From Chromobacterium alkanivorans (GTDB taxonomy: Bacteria; Pseudomonadota; Gammaproteobacteria; Burkholderiales; Chromobacteriaceae), in contig NZ_JAFHKL010000010.1 of assembly GCF_016937655.1 (NCBI RefSeq), positions 62,001 to 126,000 of the forward strand: 64,000 nt of DNA, given 5' to 3'. How positions within the stretch are numbered: position 1 is the stretch's first letter; the number at the start of each line of letters is the position of its first letter. A program made the translations under genes and the position numbers. Positions 34,746 to 43,097 of the stretch are shown here, one piece after another. The notes beneath the pieces were generated by a model that did not search any database, was not told the origin of the DNA, and was given only the letters and a program-made list of their open reading frames with translations.

Positions 34746-35189
34746 ATGCTCGGCTTACCCATGATGGCCCTCGGCCTGTTCGTGTTCATGCTCGAAACCG
34801 TGCCCTACCAGCAGCTGCAGCAGCAGTTCAAGTGGCGGCTGCCCAGCAACAGCCGCGTCGGGCTGCGGCCCACCTATCAATTCCTCGGCCCGGACGAAGA
34901 GACCATTACGCTGTCCGGCGTGCTGCTGCCCGAACTGACCGGCGGCGACACCGCGCTCTCGCTGCTCAAGCTAATGGCCGACCAGGGCAAGTCCTGGCCG
35001 TTGCTCGAGGGCACCGGCAATATTTACGGCTTCTATGCCGTCGAGAGCATCGACACCACGCGCACCGACTTTTTCAGCGACGGCAAGGCACGCCGCATTG
35101 ACTTCACCATCACGCTCAAGCGTACCGACAGCAGCCTGCTTGATGCGCTCGGCGCCATCACCCGTGGCGTACTGGAACTGATCAAATGA
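34746..35189 (+). CDS. U: Tail protein U (P2 gpU type)
   Basis: 147 residues. Family traits: MALGLFVFMLETVPYQQLQQQFKWRLPSNSRVG and LPELTGGDTALSLLKLMADQGK. Tail completion or tip protein. The ATG at 34746 follows AAGGA by 6 bp; an upstream in-frame TTG at 34740 is less likely. It overlaps D by 4 bp. Confidence 0.94.
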   Translation: MLGLPMMALGLFVFMLETVPYQQLQQQFKWRLPSNSRVGLRPTYQFLGPDEETITLSGVLLPELTGGDTALSLLKLMADQGKSWPLLEGTGNIYGFYAVESIDTTRTDFFSDGKARRIDFTITLKRTDSSLLDALGAITRGVLELIK

Positions 35190-36391
35190 GCGGTTTCCTT
35201 GATGACGTCGTGAGCACTGGCACGTCCGCGTACAACGCCGCCGCCGGTGGCGTAAGCCAACTGGCCGACGGCTTAGCCGGGGCGCTCGGCCTGAGCGCGC
35301 TACAGGCGCCAGCCTACCAGATCAGCGTCAACGGCAAGAACATCACCTCCAGGCTGCAGGGGCGGCTGATCTGTCTCACGCTGACCGACAACAAGGGCTT
35401 CGAAGCTGACCAGCTCGACCTCGAGCTTGACGACGCCGACGGCAAGCTCGAAATCCCGCCGCGTGGTGCCAAGCTGCAGCTCGCTATCGGCTGGAAGGGC
35501 AAGCCGCTGGTCGACAAGGGCACCTACATCGTCGACGAGATCGAGCACCGCGGCGCCCCCGATCGGCTCACCCTGCGCGCGCGCGCCACCGACCTGCGCG
35601 CCGGCCTCACTACCAAGAAGGAGCGCAGCTGGCACAAGACCACCATCGGCAAGGTGGTCGAGGCCATCGCCAAGGCCAACGGCCTTAAGCCGGCGATTCC
35701 GGCATGGCTGGCCAAGAAGCCGGTCGACCACATCGACCAAACCAACGAGAGCGACGCCAACCTGCTCACGCGCCTGGCGCATCAGTACGATGCCGTTGCC
35801 ACGGTCAAGAACGGTCGGCTGATCTTCTGCAAGGCCGGCGAGGCCGAGTCAGTGACAGGCAAGCCCTTCCCCACTGCGCTGGTCAAGCGCAGTAGCGGCG
35901 ACCAGCACCACTTCAGCGCCGCCGACCGGGACGCCTATACCGCCGTCAAAGCGTGCTGGCACAACCTCGACCGTGGCACGCAAGGGGAGGTCATCGTCGA
36001 CGCCAACACCAAGTTCGAGCGCCGCTCGCGCGTCGGTAAGCGCGGCCGGCCGACCAAGCGCAAGCACCTGACCGCTGTGCAACAGAAGGCGATCGAGCCG
36101 AGCGCGGCCAACATCAAGGTGCTGCGCCACATCTACGCGAGCGAAGCCACCGCCCTGCAGGGCGCCAAGGCGGCATGGGAGAAGCTGCAGCGCGGCGTCG
36201 CCGAGTTCAGCATCGTGCTGGCCACCGGCCGGCCCGAGCTGTTCCCCGAGCTGCCGGCCAAGGTGCAGGGCTTCAAGCCGATCATCGACGCCTGTGGCTG
36301 GATCATCAGCAAGGTGACGCACACGCTCAACGACAGCGGCTACACCACGGCGCTGGAGTTCGAGATGAAGCTGGAGGATTTGAAGGATTAG
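35186..36391 (+). CDS. D: Late control / tail hub protein D (P2 gpD type)
   Basis: 401 residues, baseplate hub below the tube. Recognisable: YQISVNGKNITSRLQGRLICLTLTDN (near 44) and KLQLAIGWKGKPLVDKGTYIVDEIEHRGAPD. The middle carries HIDQTNESDANLLTRLAHQYDA. The C-terminal part has the typical KVTHTLNDSGYTTALEFE. Last virion gene. Confidence 0.95.
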   Translation: MSGFLDDVVSTGTSAYNAAAGGVSQLADGLAGALGLSALQAPAYQISVNGKNITSRLQGRLICLTLTDNKGFEADQLDLELDDADGKLEIPPRGAKLQLAIGWKGKPLVDKGTYIVDEIEHRGAPDRLTLRARATDLRAGLTTKKERSWHKTTIGKVVEAIAKANGLKPAIPAWLAKKPVDHIDQTNESDANLLTRLAHQYDAVATVKNGRLIFCKAGEAESVTGKPFPTALVKRSSGDQHHFSAADRDAYTAVKACWHNLDRGTQGEVIVDANTKFERRSRVGKRGRPTKRKHLTAVQQKAIEPSAANIKVLRHIYASEATALQGAKAAWEKLQRGVAEFSIVLATGRPELFPELPAKVQGFKPIIDACGWIISKVTHTLNDSGYTTALEFEMKLEDLKD

Positions 36392-36424
36392 AATCTGACA
36401 TTTACACCGCCACAGCAATGAAAA

Positions 36425-36445
36425 AGCGCCCTGAAAACGGGCGCT
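36425..36445. terminator. Bidirectional terminator after gene D
   Basis: A perfect 7 bp stem AGCGCCC/GGGCGCT (36425-36431 with 36439-36445), with an A-run on the left and CCTTTT on the right. It separates the late tail operon from the convergent PIN-gene operon. Confidence 0.8.
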
Positions 36446-36480
36446 AACCTTTTCACTTCTGGATACCTATGAAACTTTAG

Positions 36481-37635
36481 TTAACCAAATTCATAATAAT
36501 CTTCATCATCAGAATTAAATGGTGAAATCTCTCCAAGATAAAAAGTCAAATACCTAGAAATTAGCTCCACCCCAGCGATATCTACATCACCATCATCTAG
36601 TGAGAACTTGATCAACAGCTCAAAATCAGTTTCAAGAGTTGACTCATACTCATCGCTCCCAACTGACAAGTACTCTCGGTCAATGCCATCCCACGCATCA
36701 AATGAAACAGAAAAATTTGCTCTTACACCACAAGTCACATTAGCAGCCACCACAAGTTGACCGCCACTAAGTTCTACCGCTTCAAATCTTTCTAGGATAG
36801 CATCAACATCCTGCTTGATATTTTCAAAAGTTATCTCATCCAGCTCTTCTTCGAAGTGCAAATATGAACTTGCATCAACATGGGCCGTTATCTTATAGGT
36901 CTCACTGTTCATTTCGCCGCACAGATATTCTGTAAAATCCCCAAAAGCACCTTCAGAGATAAGGCGCTTAACAAGAGCAACAGCGTCATTCGCATTTACG
37001 TTAAGAATTGACAACGCCTGAGACAGGTCATCCAAGTAGATCAGGTTTGGCGAATTTTCACAGTAGTGTTTCCAATCGCCATCCTTGGCTATAGCGATAA
37101 CTTTCCCGCCATTTGATTCTGACCACCCATCAAGCGCCTTCAGTGTGAAGGCGTCTGGGAACTCCTCCTTTTTTCTTTCGGAAAAAGGAGGAGTTTTGTT
37201 GAAATACAATTCAACTATATCTTTACTTTCGACATGGTCAGCAACACATACAAATTCAGAGCCAGTACCCTCTTCAAAAGTCGAAACTCGGCTTTCAGTT
37301 CTTGCCATCTCTGTATCTTCGCCAAAAACAAGGCTTTTAATTTGATTCCTTAAATCGTTACTTGTGCCCCATGCATTCAACAAAGGCTTCATGGCATTCT
37401 GAAATTGAGACTTAACAAGCTTCGCCTCTTCTTTCAAATGCTCTGTAACCTCGTAGCGAACCATATCAACCATCAAGAATCTGATATCAGAATCCTTGAA
37501 TTGGCCTAAAGTTGCCAACAAACCGGCCTCAAATCCAAAGTTCTGCGCCTTATAAATTGAAGTATCAATCGTAAAGGCAATAACATCGCCTGTTAATATG
37601 GCTTCTTTAAGCTGCTCGGGAGACATTATCGGCAT
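36481..37635 (-). CDS. PIN-like (DUF4935-type) nuclease-domain protein, probable exclusion/defence cargo
   Basis: 384 residues, cytoplasmic. Residues 1-175 fit a PIN-like fold with four acidic positions: Asp in AFTIDTSIY (near 21), Glu in VRYEVTEH (near 63), Asp in EEFPDAFTLKAL (near 163) and Asp in IAKDGDW (near 188). The rest is acidic and beta-rich with no recognised domain. The chosen start (MPIMSPEQ) has GAGAAG upstream. It lies 13 bp after the lipoprotein gene, in the repressor's operon. Base composition is far lower in GC than all neighbours (16 G/C in the first 60 bases), a sign of recent transfer. RNA cleavage is expected from the family, unproven here. Confidence 0.75.
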   Translation of the reverse strand: MPIMSPEQLKEAILTGDVIAFTIDTSIYKAQNFGFEAGLLATLGQFKDSDIRFLMVDMVRYEVTEHLKEEAKLVKSQFQNAMKPLLNAWGTSNDLRNQIKSLVFGEDTEMARTESRVSTFEEGTGSEFVCVADHVESKDIVELYFNKTPPFSERKKEEFPDAFTLKALDGWSESNGGKVIAIAKDGDWKHYCENSPNLIYLDDLSQALSILNVNANDAVALVKRLISEGAFGDFTEYLCGEMNSETYKITAHVDASSYLHFEEELDEITFENIKQDVDAILERFEAVELSGGQLVVAANVTCGVRANFSVSFDAWDGIDREYLSVGSDEYESTLETDFELLIKFSLDDGDVDIAGVELISRYLTFYLGEISPFNSDDEDYYEFG

Positions 37636-37648
37636 GATTATGTTCTTC

Positions 37649-37960
37649 TCATTTGTTCTTCTGGCAAATAGAAATAGCCAGCTCAATAAAGTCGGCCACG
37701 CTCACATTGTCAGGATCCTTGCGGATCTCGTCGGTGCGCGGTAGCCCCTGCCGCAGGCCGCCGCCGTTCAAGGCATACCACTTGCCGCCCACGTCGACAT
37801 ACGCCACATCCGGCTGATCACAATGCAAGACCGCCTTGTCCGTCTTCAGCGGCCAGCGCTCGCCATACTCGGCTTTTGTCACCGTCACCTGGTCGGCAGG
37901 TTCCCCGCAGCCCGCCAGCAGGCCTACCAGAGCGGCGACCGCACATTTCTTCCAGTGCAT
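37649..37960 (-). CDS. Lipoprotein with DUF2511 (YebY-like) domain
   Basis: 103 residues. The signal peptide MHWKKCAVAALVGLLAGCG has a lipobox LLAGC, with the lipidated Cys near 18. The mature part VTVTKAEYGERWPLKTDKAVLHC and VDVGGKWYALNG resembles the YebY/DUF2511 family. The ATG overlaps the repressor stop (ATGA); a GTG one codon earlier is possible. Sitting between repressor and PIN gene, it should be made in the lysogen and face the periplasm, as a superinfection-exclusion lipoprotein would; that role is inference. Confidence 0.78.
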   Translation of the reverse strand: MHWKKCAVAALVGLLAGCGEPADQVTVTKAEYGERWPLKTDKAVLHCDQPDVAYVDVGGKWYALNGGGLRQGLPRTDEIRKDPDNVSVADFIELAISICQKNK

Positions 37961-38298
37961 CACTCCCCCCTCAACGCGCTGGCATACGACCGGTAAAACC
38001 CGAGGATCGCCGAGCGGACCTCGTTCGGGCTATCGCGCCAGTGCCCGAGCAGCATCATTTCGTCCGGCGTCAGTGTGCCCGCCGTGGCCTGCCCGGTGAT
38101 CACAAACAGCACGTCCACGCCGTAGCCCGCCAACTGTTGCAAAGCCTCAGCATTCGGCACGCTGCGCCCTTGTTCGTAGGCGCAATAGGTGCTGAAACCG
38201 ACGCCGGCACGCTCTGCAGCCTCGGTCTGTGACCAGCTGAATCTGGCGCGTTCCTGCGACAGTCGCTCACCAATTATCTTTTTTTGAGTATCTGACAT
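37960..38298 (-). CDS. Prophage repressor, XRE-type helix-turn-helix
   Basis: 112 residues. The N-terminal 65 are an XRE helix-turn-helix: IGERLSQERARFSWSQTEAAERAGVGFSTYCAYEQGRSVPNAEALQQLA. The C-terminal part is a short helical segment with no LexA-type peptidase, so, like P2 C, it would not be cleaved by RecA. It diverges from the early genes across a 68 bp region with dyads, and heads an operon with the lipoprotein and PIN genes. Confidence 0.88.
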   Translation of the reverse strand: MSDTQKKIIGERLSQERARFSWSQTEAAERAGVGFSTYCAYEQGRSVPNAEALQQLAGYGVDVLFVITGQATAGTLTPDEMMLLGHWRDSPNEVRSAILGFYRSYASALRGE

Positions 38299-38315
38299 TG
38301 ACCTCTACTCGAATT

Positions 38316-38353
38316 CGGATAATAATCCGTTTGTGCAATCACTAATTACACAA
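38316..38353. promoter_or_regulatory. Operator candidates between repressor and early genes
   Basis: Two dyads: CGGAT-AATA-ATCCG (38316-38329) and TTGTGCAAT-N5-ATTACACAA (38331-38353, one mismatch). They fill the gap between the divergent starts and are the natural binding places for the repressor and a Cox-like antagonist. Confidence 0.6.
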
Positions 38354-38366
38354 TCATACCAGCGCC

Positions 38367-38558
38367 ATGACTACGCCAAAACGCCGAGCCCCCACGGGCA
38401 TGCAATCCGACAAGCCGGTTGCCGTTCGCTTCACACCGGAAGAAAAGGCCGAGCTGCAGGAACTGAGCCAGCGTGAAGACCGAACGATGAGCAGCATGGT
38501 CCGCATCATCTACCTGATCGGCCTGGCTCATTTCAAAGCATCGCGCGGCCTCAAGTAA
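38367..38558 (+). CDS. Small Arc/ribbon-helix-helix-like DNA-binding protein
   Basis: 63 residues with a basic N-terminus (TTPKRRAPTGMQSDKP), then a strand VAVRFTPEE and two helices (KAELQELSQRED, MSSMVRIIYLIGLAHF). First gene of the rightward early operon, in the position of a Cro/Cox-type switch protein. RHH assignment by pattern. Confidence 0.65.
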   Translation: MTTPKRRAPTGMQSDKPVAVRFTPEEKAELQELSQREDRTMSSMVRIIYLIGLAHFKASRGLK

Positions 38559-38576
38559 CGATAGACCGCGACGGAA

Positions 38577-39062
38577 ATGGATAACACCACAAACAACGGG
38601 GAACAGATTGTGGACAACATCAAGGGCAGCTACCAGATGATGTGCCGCGCCATCAACGGCGGATGGGCGGCCATGGCGCAGGCGCTGAGCACGTCGGTCA
38701 CCAGCCTGCAGAACAGTGTCTACTGTCGCAAAGGCCAGCAGATGAGCGTGGCGCGCGCCATGGCCATGCAGACGGCCAGCGGCACCACCTATTTTGCCGA
38801 GGCGCTGGCACGCGACAGCGGTGGCGTGTTCATCGCCCTGCCGCCGGCCAACGAATTCGGCAACGTGGATATCCAGGAGAAGTACGTCGAGCTGCTTGAC
38901 CGCGTCGGCGCCCTGGCACGCGAATATCGGGAAGCGACTGCCGACCACAAGGTGGACCGTACAGAACGCCGGACGCTGGAAAAGCTCGGCAACAATATCT
39001 GTCAGCTGGTGACCCAAATCAACCAGATGACCTTCCGCATCTACTGCAAGCAGGAATCCTAA
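38577..39062 (+). CDS. CII-like (Phage_CP76) regulatory protein
   Basis: 161 residues. The start region (IKGSYQMMCRAINGGWAAMAQALSTSVTSLQNSVYCRKGQQMSV) is helix-turn-helix-like and matches what I recall of the Phage_CP76/CII family. The middle has a LARDSGGVFIALPP stretch, and the C-terminus is a long helix likely to oligomerise. It lies 18 bp after the RHH gene. Presumably an early transcription regulator of the lysogeny decision. Confidence 0.65.
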   Translation: MDNTTNNGEQIVDNIKGSYQMMCRAINGGWAAMAQALSTSVTSLQNSVYCRKGQQMSVARAMAMQTASGTTYFAEALARDSGGVFIALPPANEFGNVDIQEKYVELLDRVGALAREYREATADHKVDRTERRTLEKLGNNICQLVTQINQMTFRIYCKQES

Positions 39063-39064
39063 GC

Positions 39065-39343
39065 ATGGCAACCAAATGCGCTCATTGCGGAGCTGTCGCC
39101 CACACCCGATCCAGCCGCATGCTGTCCCCTGTCAGCCAGGAAGAATACTTCCAGTGCACGAACATCGCCTGCGGCCACACCTTCACCGCTATCCGCGAAC
39201 ACCGCGAAACCCTGTCGCCATCGGCAACGCCGAACCCGCAAGTGCGCCTGCCCCAAGCCAGCCGGGCAAAGTTGGCCGCCATCCGGATGGCTGAACGGCT
39301 TGGCGAGGATAGAGACCAGATCCCGCTGGAGCTGGACAGCTAA
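39065..39343 (+). CDS. ogr: Ogr/Delta-type zinc-finger activator of late genes
   Basis: 92 residues. Cysteines at 5, 8, 31 and 36 give exactly C-X2-C-X22-C-X4-C, the Ogr/Delta signature. In P2 this protein binds dyads upstream of late promoters and contacts RNA polymerase alpha. Here its likely targets are the three GTTGT-N13-ACAAC sites. It is unusual in lying in the early operon, 2 bp after the CII-like gene, not downstream of D. Confidence 0.9.
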   Translation: MATKCAHCGAVAHTRSSRMLSPVSQEEYFQCTNIACGHTFTAIREHRETLSPSATPNPQVRLPQASRAKLAAIRMAERLGEDRDQIPLELDS

Positions 39344-39435
39344 CCCGCTGCCCTAACCACACCCCTACAACGTAACACCGCCTTCACAGCCTGTTTTTGG
39401 CCGTGAGGGGGTCGCTTTGCCTACGGAAACGAGAA

Positions 39436-42117
39436 ATGGACGCACAACTCCATCAAGCCATTACCGACAGACTGGACCGAGACTTCCAGTTCAAGCGCCA
39501 TGGCGAATGGCTGCAGCAAGGCCGCTGCCCATCCTGCGGCAAAAAGGAGCTGTACACCCACGCCGAACATCCGTGGGTGCTGCGCTGCAACCGCATCAAC
39601 CACTGCGGCTTCGAAGACCATGTCAAAGAGCTGTACAACGACCTGTTCGAAAGCTGGAGCGATCGCTTCCCCACGCAGCCGGAAAACCCCAGCGCCACCG
39701 CCGACGCCTACATGAAAGAGGCGCGCGGTTTCTCCCTGGACATGGTGCGCGGCTGGTACACCCAAGACAGCTACTTCGACCACGACAAGAACATCGGCAG
39801 CGCCACGGTGCGCTTTGCCCTGCCGGGCATCGGCTACTGGGAGCGCATCATCGACCGCCCGCACCGCTTTGGTAAGCGCAAGGCCACCTTCCGTGGCAGC
39901 TACGGCGGCACCTGGTGGCAGCCGCCGACGTTGGCTTTCGGTGACATCGAAGAATTGTGGATCGTGGAAGGCATCTTCGACGCCATCGCGCTGCTGCACA
40001 GAGGCATGGCGGCGGTGTCCACGCTGACGACCAACAACTACCCCTCCACCGCGCTGGACGCGCTGCTGCTGCAACTGAACGGCCGTCCCCGGCCGCGCCT
40101 GGTCTTCGGCTTCGACGGCGACAAGGCCGGCCGCAGCTTTACCAAGAAGTACGTAAAGCGCGCCCGCGAGGAGGGCTGGGACGCCGTAGCGGCGCAGATC
40201 CCGCAGAAGGGTAAGAAGAAACAGGACTGGAACGACCTGCACCTGGTCGATCGCCTGCAAGAGAAGCACGTCAAGGAATACCGCTACCACGGCGACCTGC
40301 TCACCGCTGCCAGCGCCAGCGAAAGAGCCGGGCTGATGTACATGTGGAATGGCTGGAATACCTTCCCGTTCGACTTCGACAACCGCATGTACTGGTTCAA
40401 GCTGGATCTGGAAAAGTTCGGCAAGACCAAGGACGAAGTCAAAGAGAAGAACCCAGACCTGACCGACGAGGAAGTCCGCGAACGCGCGCTGCTGGAATCG
40501 GGCAACGTGAGCGAGATCGCCAACTGCCTGCCGACGCCGCTGTATTTCCAGTCGAACACCATCACCGACGAGTCCTGGTACTACTTCCGTGTGGACTTCC
40601 CGCACGACGGCCCGGCGGTAAAAAACACCCTCACCGGCGGCCAGCTGTCCAGCGCCAGCGAGTTCAAGAAGCGCCTGCTCTCCATGGCGCCGGGTGCGGT
40701 GTGGACCGGCAACGCGCAGCAGCTCGACCGCTTGCTGTCCCGCTGGACCTACAACATCAAGTCGGTGCAGACCATCGACTATATCGGCTACAGCAAAGAG
40801 CACAGCTGCTACGTGTGGGGCGACATCGCCATCCAGGCCGGCAAGGTGGTGCCGCTCAACGAAGAAGACTTCTTCGACCTGGGCAAGCTGTCCATCAAGA
40901 CGCTGTCGCAATCGGTGGCGCTGCGCCTCAATACCGACGACAAAGACTTCCACACCGAATGGCTGGCCTATCTGTGGCGCTGCTTTGGCGCCAGAGGCAT
41001 CGTGGCCCTGGCCTACTGGTTTGGCAGCCTGTTTGCCGAGCAGATCCGCGACCGCCAGAAGTCCTACCCCTTCCTTGAGATCGTGGGCGAAGCCGGCGCC
41101 GGTAAATCCACCCTGATCGAATTCCTGTGGAAGCTCTGCGGCCGCAGCGACTACGAAGGCTTCGACCCGGCCAAGGCTACCACCGCCGCCCGGGCCCGCA
41201 ACTTCGCCCAGGTGGCCAACCTGCCGGTGGTGCTGATCGAGTCCGACCGCGACAGCGCCGACAGCGCCCAGGGCCGCCCGGCCAAGAACTTTGACTGGGA
41301 CGAACTCAAGACCGCGTACAACGGCCGCAGCGTGCGCTCACGCGGCATGAAGAACGGCGGCAACGAAACCTACGAACCGCCGTTCCGTGGTGCCATCGTC
41401 ATCAGCCAGAACGCCACCGTGGCCGCCAGCGACGCCGTCATGCAGCGTATCTGCCACCTCTACTTCGAGCGCGCCGGCCACACCGAGGCCAGCAAGCAGG
41501 CGGCAGGCAAGCTGGAAACCGCCAGCATGGACAGCCTGTCCGGCTTCCTGGTGAACGCCTGCAAAGCCGAAGAGCAAGTCATGCATGCGCTGGACACCTA
41601 CACCCCACAGCACGAACAGCACCTGTTGAGCCTTCCTGCGGTGCGGCACTTCCGTATCGCCAAGAACCACGCCCAGCTGATGTCCCTGGTGGACGCCTTG
41701 AGCCTGGTGGTGCCGCTGTCGGAAGAGCAGCACAACGCCGCCTACAAGCAAATCGAGGACATGGCCGCCGAACGCCAGCAAACCATCAACGCCGACCACC
41801 CGCTGGTGGCCGAGTTCTGGGAAATCTTCGAGTTCCTGGACGGCAGCGGCGACGACGAAGATGGCCAGCCGGTGCTCAACCACAGCCGCGATTCGAACGT
41901 GATCGCCATCAACCTCAACCACTTCCTGGAAGTGGCCACCGATCGCAAGCAGAAGGTGCCGCCGCTGGCCGACCTCAAGCGAGTGCTCAAGACCAGCCGC
42001 AGCCGCAAGTTCGTGGACATCAAGGCGGTCAACAGCAGCATCAACGCCCACTACAACGCCAACACCCACGGCGCCAAGAAGCCCAGCACGCTCAAGTGCT
42101 GGGTGTTCCAGGCGTGA
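39436..42117 (+). CDS. Phage primase-helicase (zinc finger, toprim, P-loop)
   Basis: 893 residues in three parts. Residues 20-55 form a zinc finger (CPSCGKKELYTH, CNRINHCGFE). The toprim region near 170-260 shows LWIVEGIFDAIALLHRG and RLVFGFDGDKAGRSF, with the metal-binding Glu and DxD. The helicase part has Walker A as GEAGAGKSTLIEF near 556. It should prime and unwind DNA during phage replication. P2 instead uses the nicking protein A, which is not seen here. The start was chosen at the ATG after ACGAGAA; an open stretch upstream lacks a ribosome site. Confidence 0.88.
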   Translation: MDAQLHQAITDRLDRDFQFKRHGEWLQQGRCPSCGKKELYTHAEHPWVLRCNRINHCGFEDHVKELYNDLFESWSDRFPTQPENPSATADAYMKEARGFSLDMVRGWYTQDSYFDHDKNIGSATVRFALPGIGYWERIIDRPHRFGKRKATFRGSYGGTWWQPPTLAFGDIEELWIVEGIFDAIALLHRGMAAVSTLTTNNYPSTALDALLLQLNGRPRPRLVFGFDGDKAGRSFTKKYVKRAREEGWDAVAAQIPQKGKKKQDWNDLHLVDRLQEKHVKEYRYHGDLLTAASASERAGLMYMWNGWNTFPFDFDNRMYWFKLDLEKFGKTKDEVKEKNPDLTDEEVRERALLESGNVSEIANCLPTPLYFQSNTITDESWYYFRVDFPHDGPAVKNTLTGGQLSSASEFKKRLLSMAPGAVWTGNAQQLDRLLSRWTYNIKSVQTIDYIGYSKEHSCYVWGDIAIQAGKVVPLNEEDFFDLGKLSIKTLSQSVALRLNTDDKDFHTEWLAYLWRCFGARGIVALAYWFGSLFAEQIRDRQKSYPFLEIVGEAGAGKSTLIEFLWKLCGRSDYEGFDPAKATTAARARNFAQVANLPVVLIESDRDSADSAQGRPAKNFDWDELKTAYNGRSVRSRGMKNGGNETYEPPFRGAIVISQNATVAASDAVMQRICHLYFERAGHTEASKQAAGKLETASMDSLSGFLVNACKAEEQVMHALDTYTPQHEQHLLSLPAVRHFRIAKNHAQLMSLVDALSLVVPLSEEQHNAAYKQIEDMAAERQQTINADHPLVAEFWEIFEFLDGSGDDEDGQPVLNHSRDSNVIAINLNHFLEVATDRKQKVPPLADLKRVLKTSRSRKFVDIKAVNSSINAHYNANTHGAKKPSTLKCWVFQA

Positions 42118-42147
42118 ATTCCTGAAACCTCAGAAAGGAGCAAGACC

Positions 42148-42201
42148 ATGCACCAGCTTTCACATAACGCAACCGTCCAGGAGGTGCCGCACCATGGCTA
42201 A
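42148..42201 (+). CDS. 17-residue leader ORF
   Basis: ATG 6 bp after AGAAAGGAGC, a very strong ribosome site, encodes MHQLSHNATVQEVPHHG and stops at TAA 42199-42201, overlapping the next start (42194) by 8 bp. It may couple translation of the following gene; there is no attenuator-like codon run. Low certainty that the peptide itself matters. Confidence 0.35.
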   Translation: MHQLSHNATVQEVPHHG

Positions 42202-42532
42202 ACCTCGCAACCTCTGGCCCACCTCCATGCAGGTCTGGGTCATCACCGGCGAAATGGCGAGCGGCAAAACCACCCTGGGCAGTGCTGTACTGGAGATCGC
42301 CCGAGAGCACGGCCTCACCGCCGAAATGGTGGACGGTATTGATGACGCACATCAGGCCGAGCGCCTGCTCAAGGTCCGCACCTGCAGCCCCGACCTTCTG
42401 ATCATGGTCGGCGACGAATGGCCGGTGGCGAATCTGCCGAGCAATGCAAAGCACCTGTTCAACCTCAGCCGTGGCGACGCCGGGCGCGTGCATGAGCTGG
42501 CCCGCGAACTGTTCAAGGGGAATCGACCATGA
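42194..42532 (+). CDS. Small P-loop protein, unknown
   Basis: 112 residues. VWVITGEMASGKTTLGSAVLEIAREHG near 14 is a Walker A motif (GEMASGKT), and LLIMVGDEWPV near 68 is a Walker B-like strand. It resembles the core of small nucleotide kinases or ATPases but lacks a lid region. Overlaps the next gene by 4 bp. Substrate unknown. Confidence 0.65.
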   Translation: MAKPRNLWPTSMQVWVITGEMASGKTTLGSAVLEIAREHGLTAEMVDGIDDAHQAERLLKVRTCSPDLLIMVGDEWPVANLPSNAKHLFNLSRGDAGRVHELARELFKGNRP

Positions 42533-42747
42533 ACGCATCCCAACTCGACCACCTGGACGAGATCGCCGCCGAGGCGCGCAACCAGATCGACGACCGCGTC
42601 GGCGTGCTGTCCAGCGGCGAACGCCTGTACGTGGCGCTGGCGGCCGACCGCCTCGACCTGATGCCCGGCTACACCATCGCGCAAGCGCTCAACCGCCTGG
42701 ACGAAGAAGACGTCCAGGAGCTGATCAACCGCTGGCGCTACGCATAG
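42529..42747 (+). CDS. Small early prophage protein, unknown
   Basis: 72 residues, helical, acidic: QLDHLDEIAAEARNQIDDRVG and YTIAQALNRLDEEDVQELINRW. It overlaps the P-loop gene by 4 bp and is followed after 13 bp by the next ORF with a GAGGAG site. No family recognised. Confidence 0.65.
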   Translation: MNASQLDHLDEIAAEARNQIDDRVGVLSSGERLYVALAADRLDLMPGYTIAQALNRLDEEDVQELINRWRYA

Positions 42748-42760
42748 CGAGGAGAAAAAC

Positions 42761-43051
42761 ATGTCCATGCAAATCTTCGACATGAACACCCAGGAAGGCC
42801 GCGACGCCGTTGCCGCCTACGAAAAGCAGCGTGAAGCCATGGTGACGAAAGGCCAGCAGCTCTACGCAAAGATCAAGCGCAGCAGCAAGTACTTCGGCCA
42901 GACCAAGCCGCATGAAGTGTTTTGCGTCTACATCGTGGCCGAGCAGGGCTATGGCGAATACGTCGTCCAGGGCGGCCCCGGCGGGCAGTACCGGCTGCGC
43001 GACGTGAATCTGTTCGTCATCCAAGAAGGCCATCACCTGCGCATCGCCTGA
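42761..43051 (+). CDS. Small early prophage protein, unknown
   Basis: 96 residues, basic N-terminal half (YEKQREAMVTKGQQLYAKIKRSSKYFGQTK) and a beta-rich C-terminal half (CVYIVAEQGYGEYVVQGGPGGQYRL). Good ribosome site GAGGAG. No family recognised; the neighbours suggest a host-takeover or DNA-metabolism accessory role. Confidence 0.65.
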   Translation: MSMQIFDMNTQEGRDAVAAYEKQREAMVTKGQQLYAKIKRSSKYFGQTKPHEVFCVYIVAEQGYGEYVVQGGPGGQYRLRDVNLFVIQEGHHLRIA

Positions 43052-43097
43052 CCAACCACACAGCGTGCGGCCAGTGATGGCCGCACAGGGGATACCA

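Noticed and set aside
39421..40953. 510-codon leftward ORF opposite the primase-helicase
   Set aside because: Shadow ORF; the sense strand has zinc-finger, toprim and P-loop motifs.
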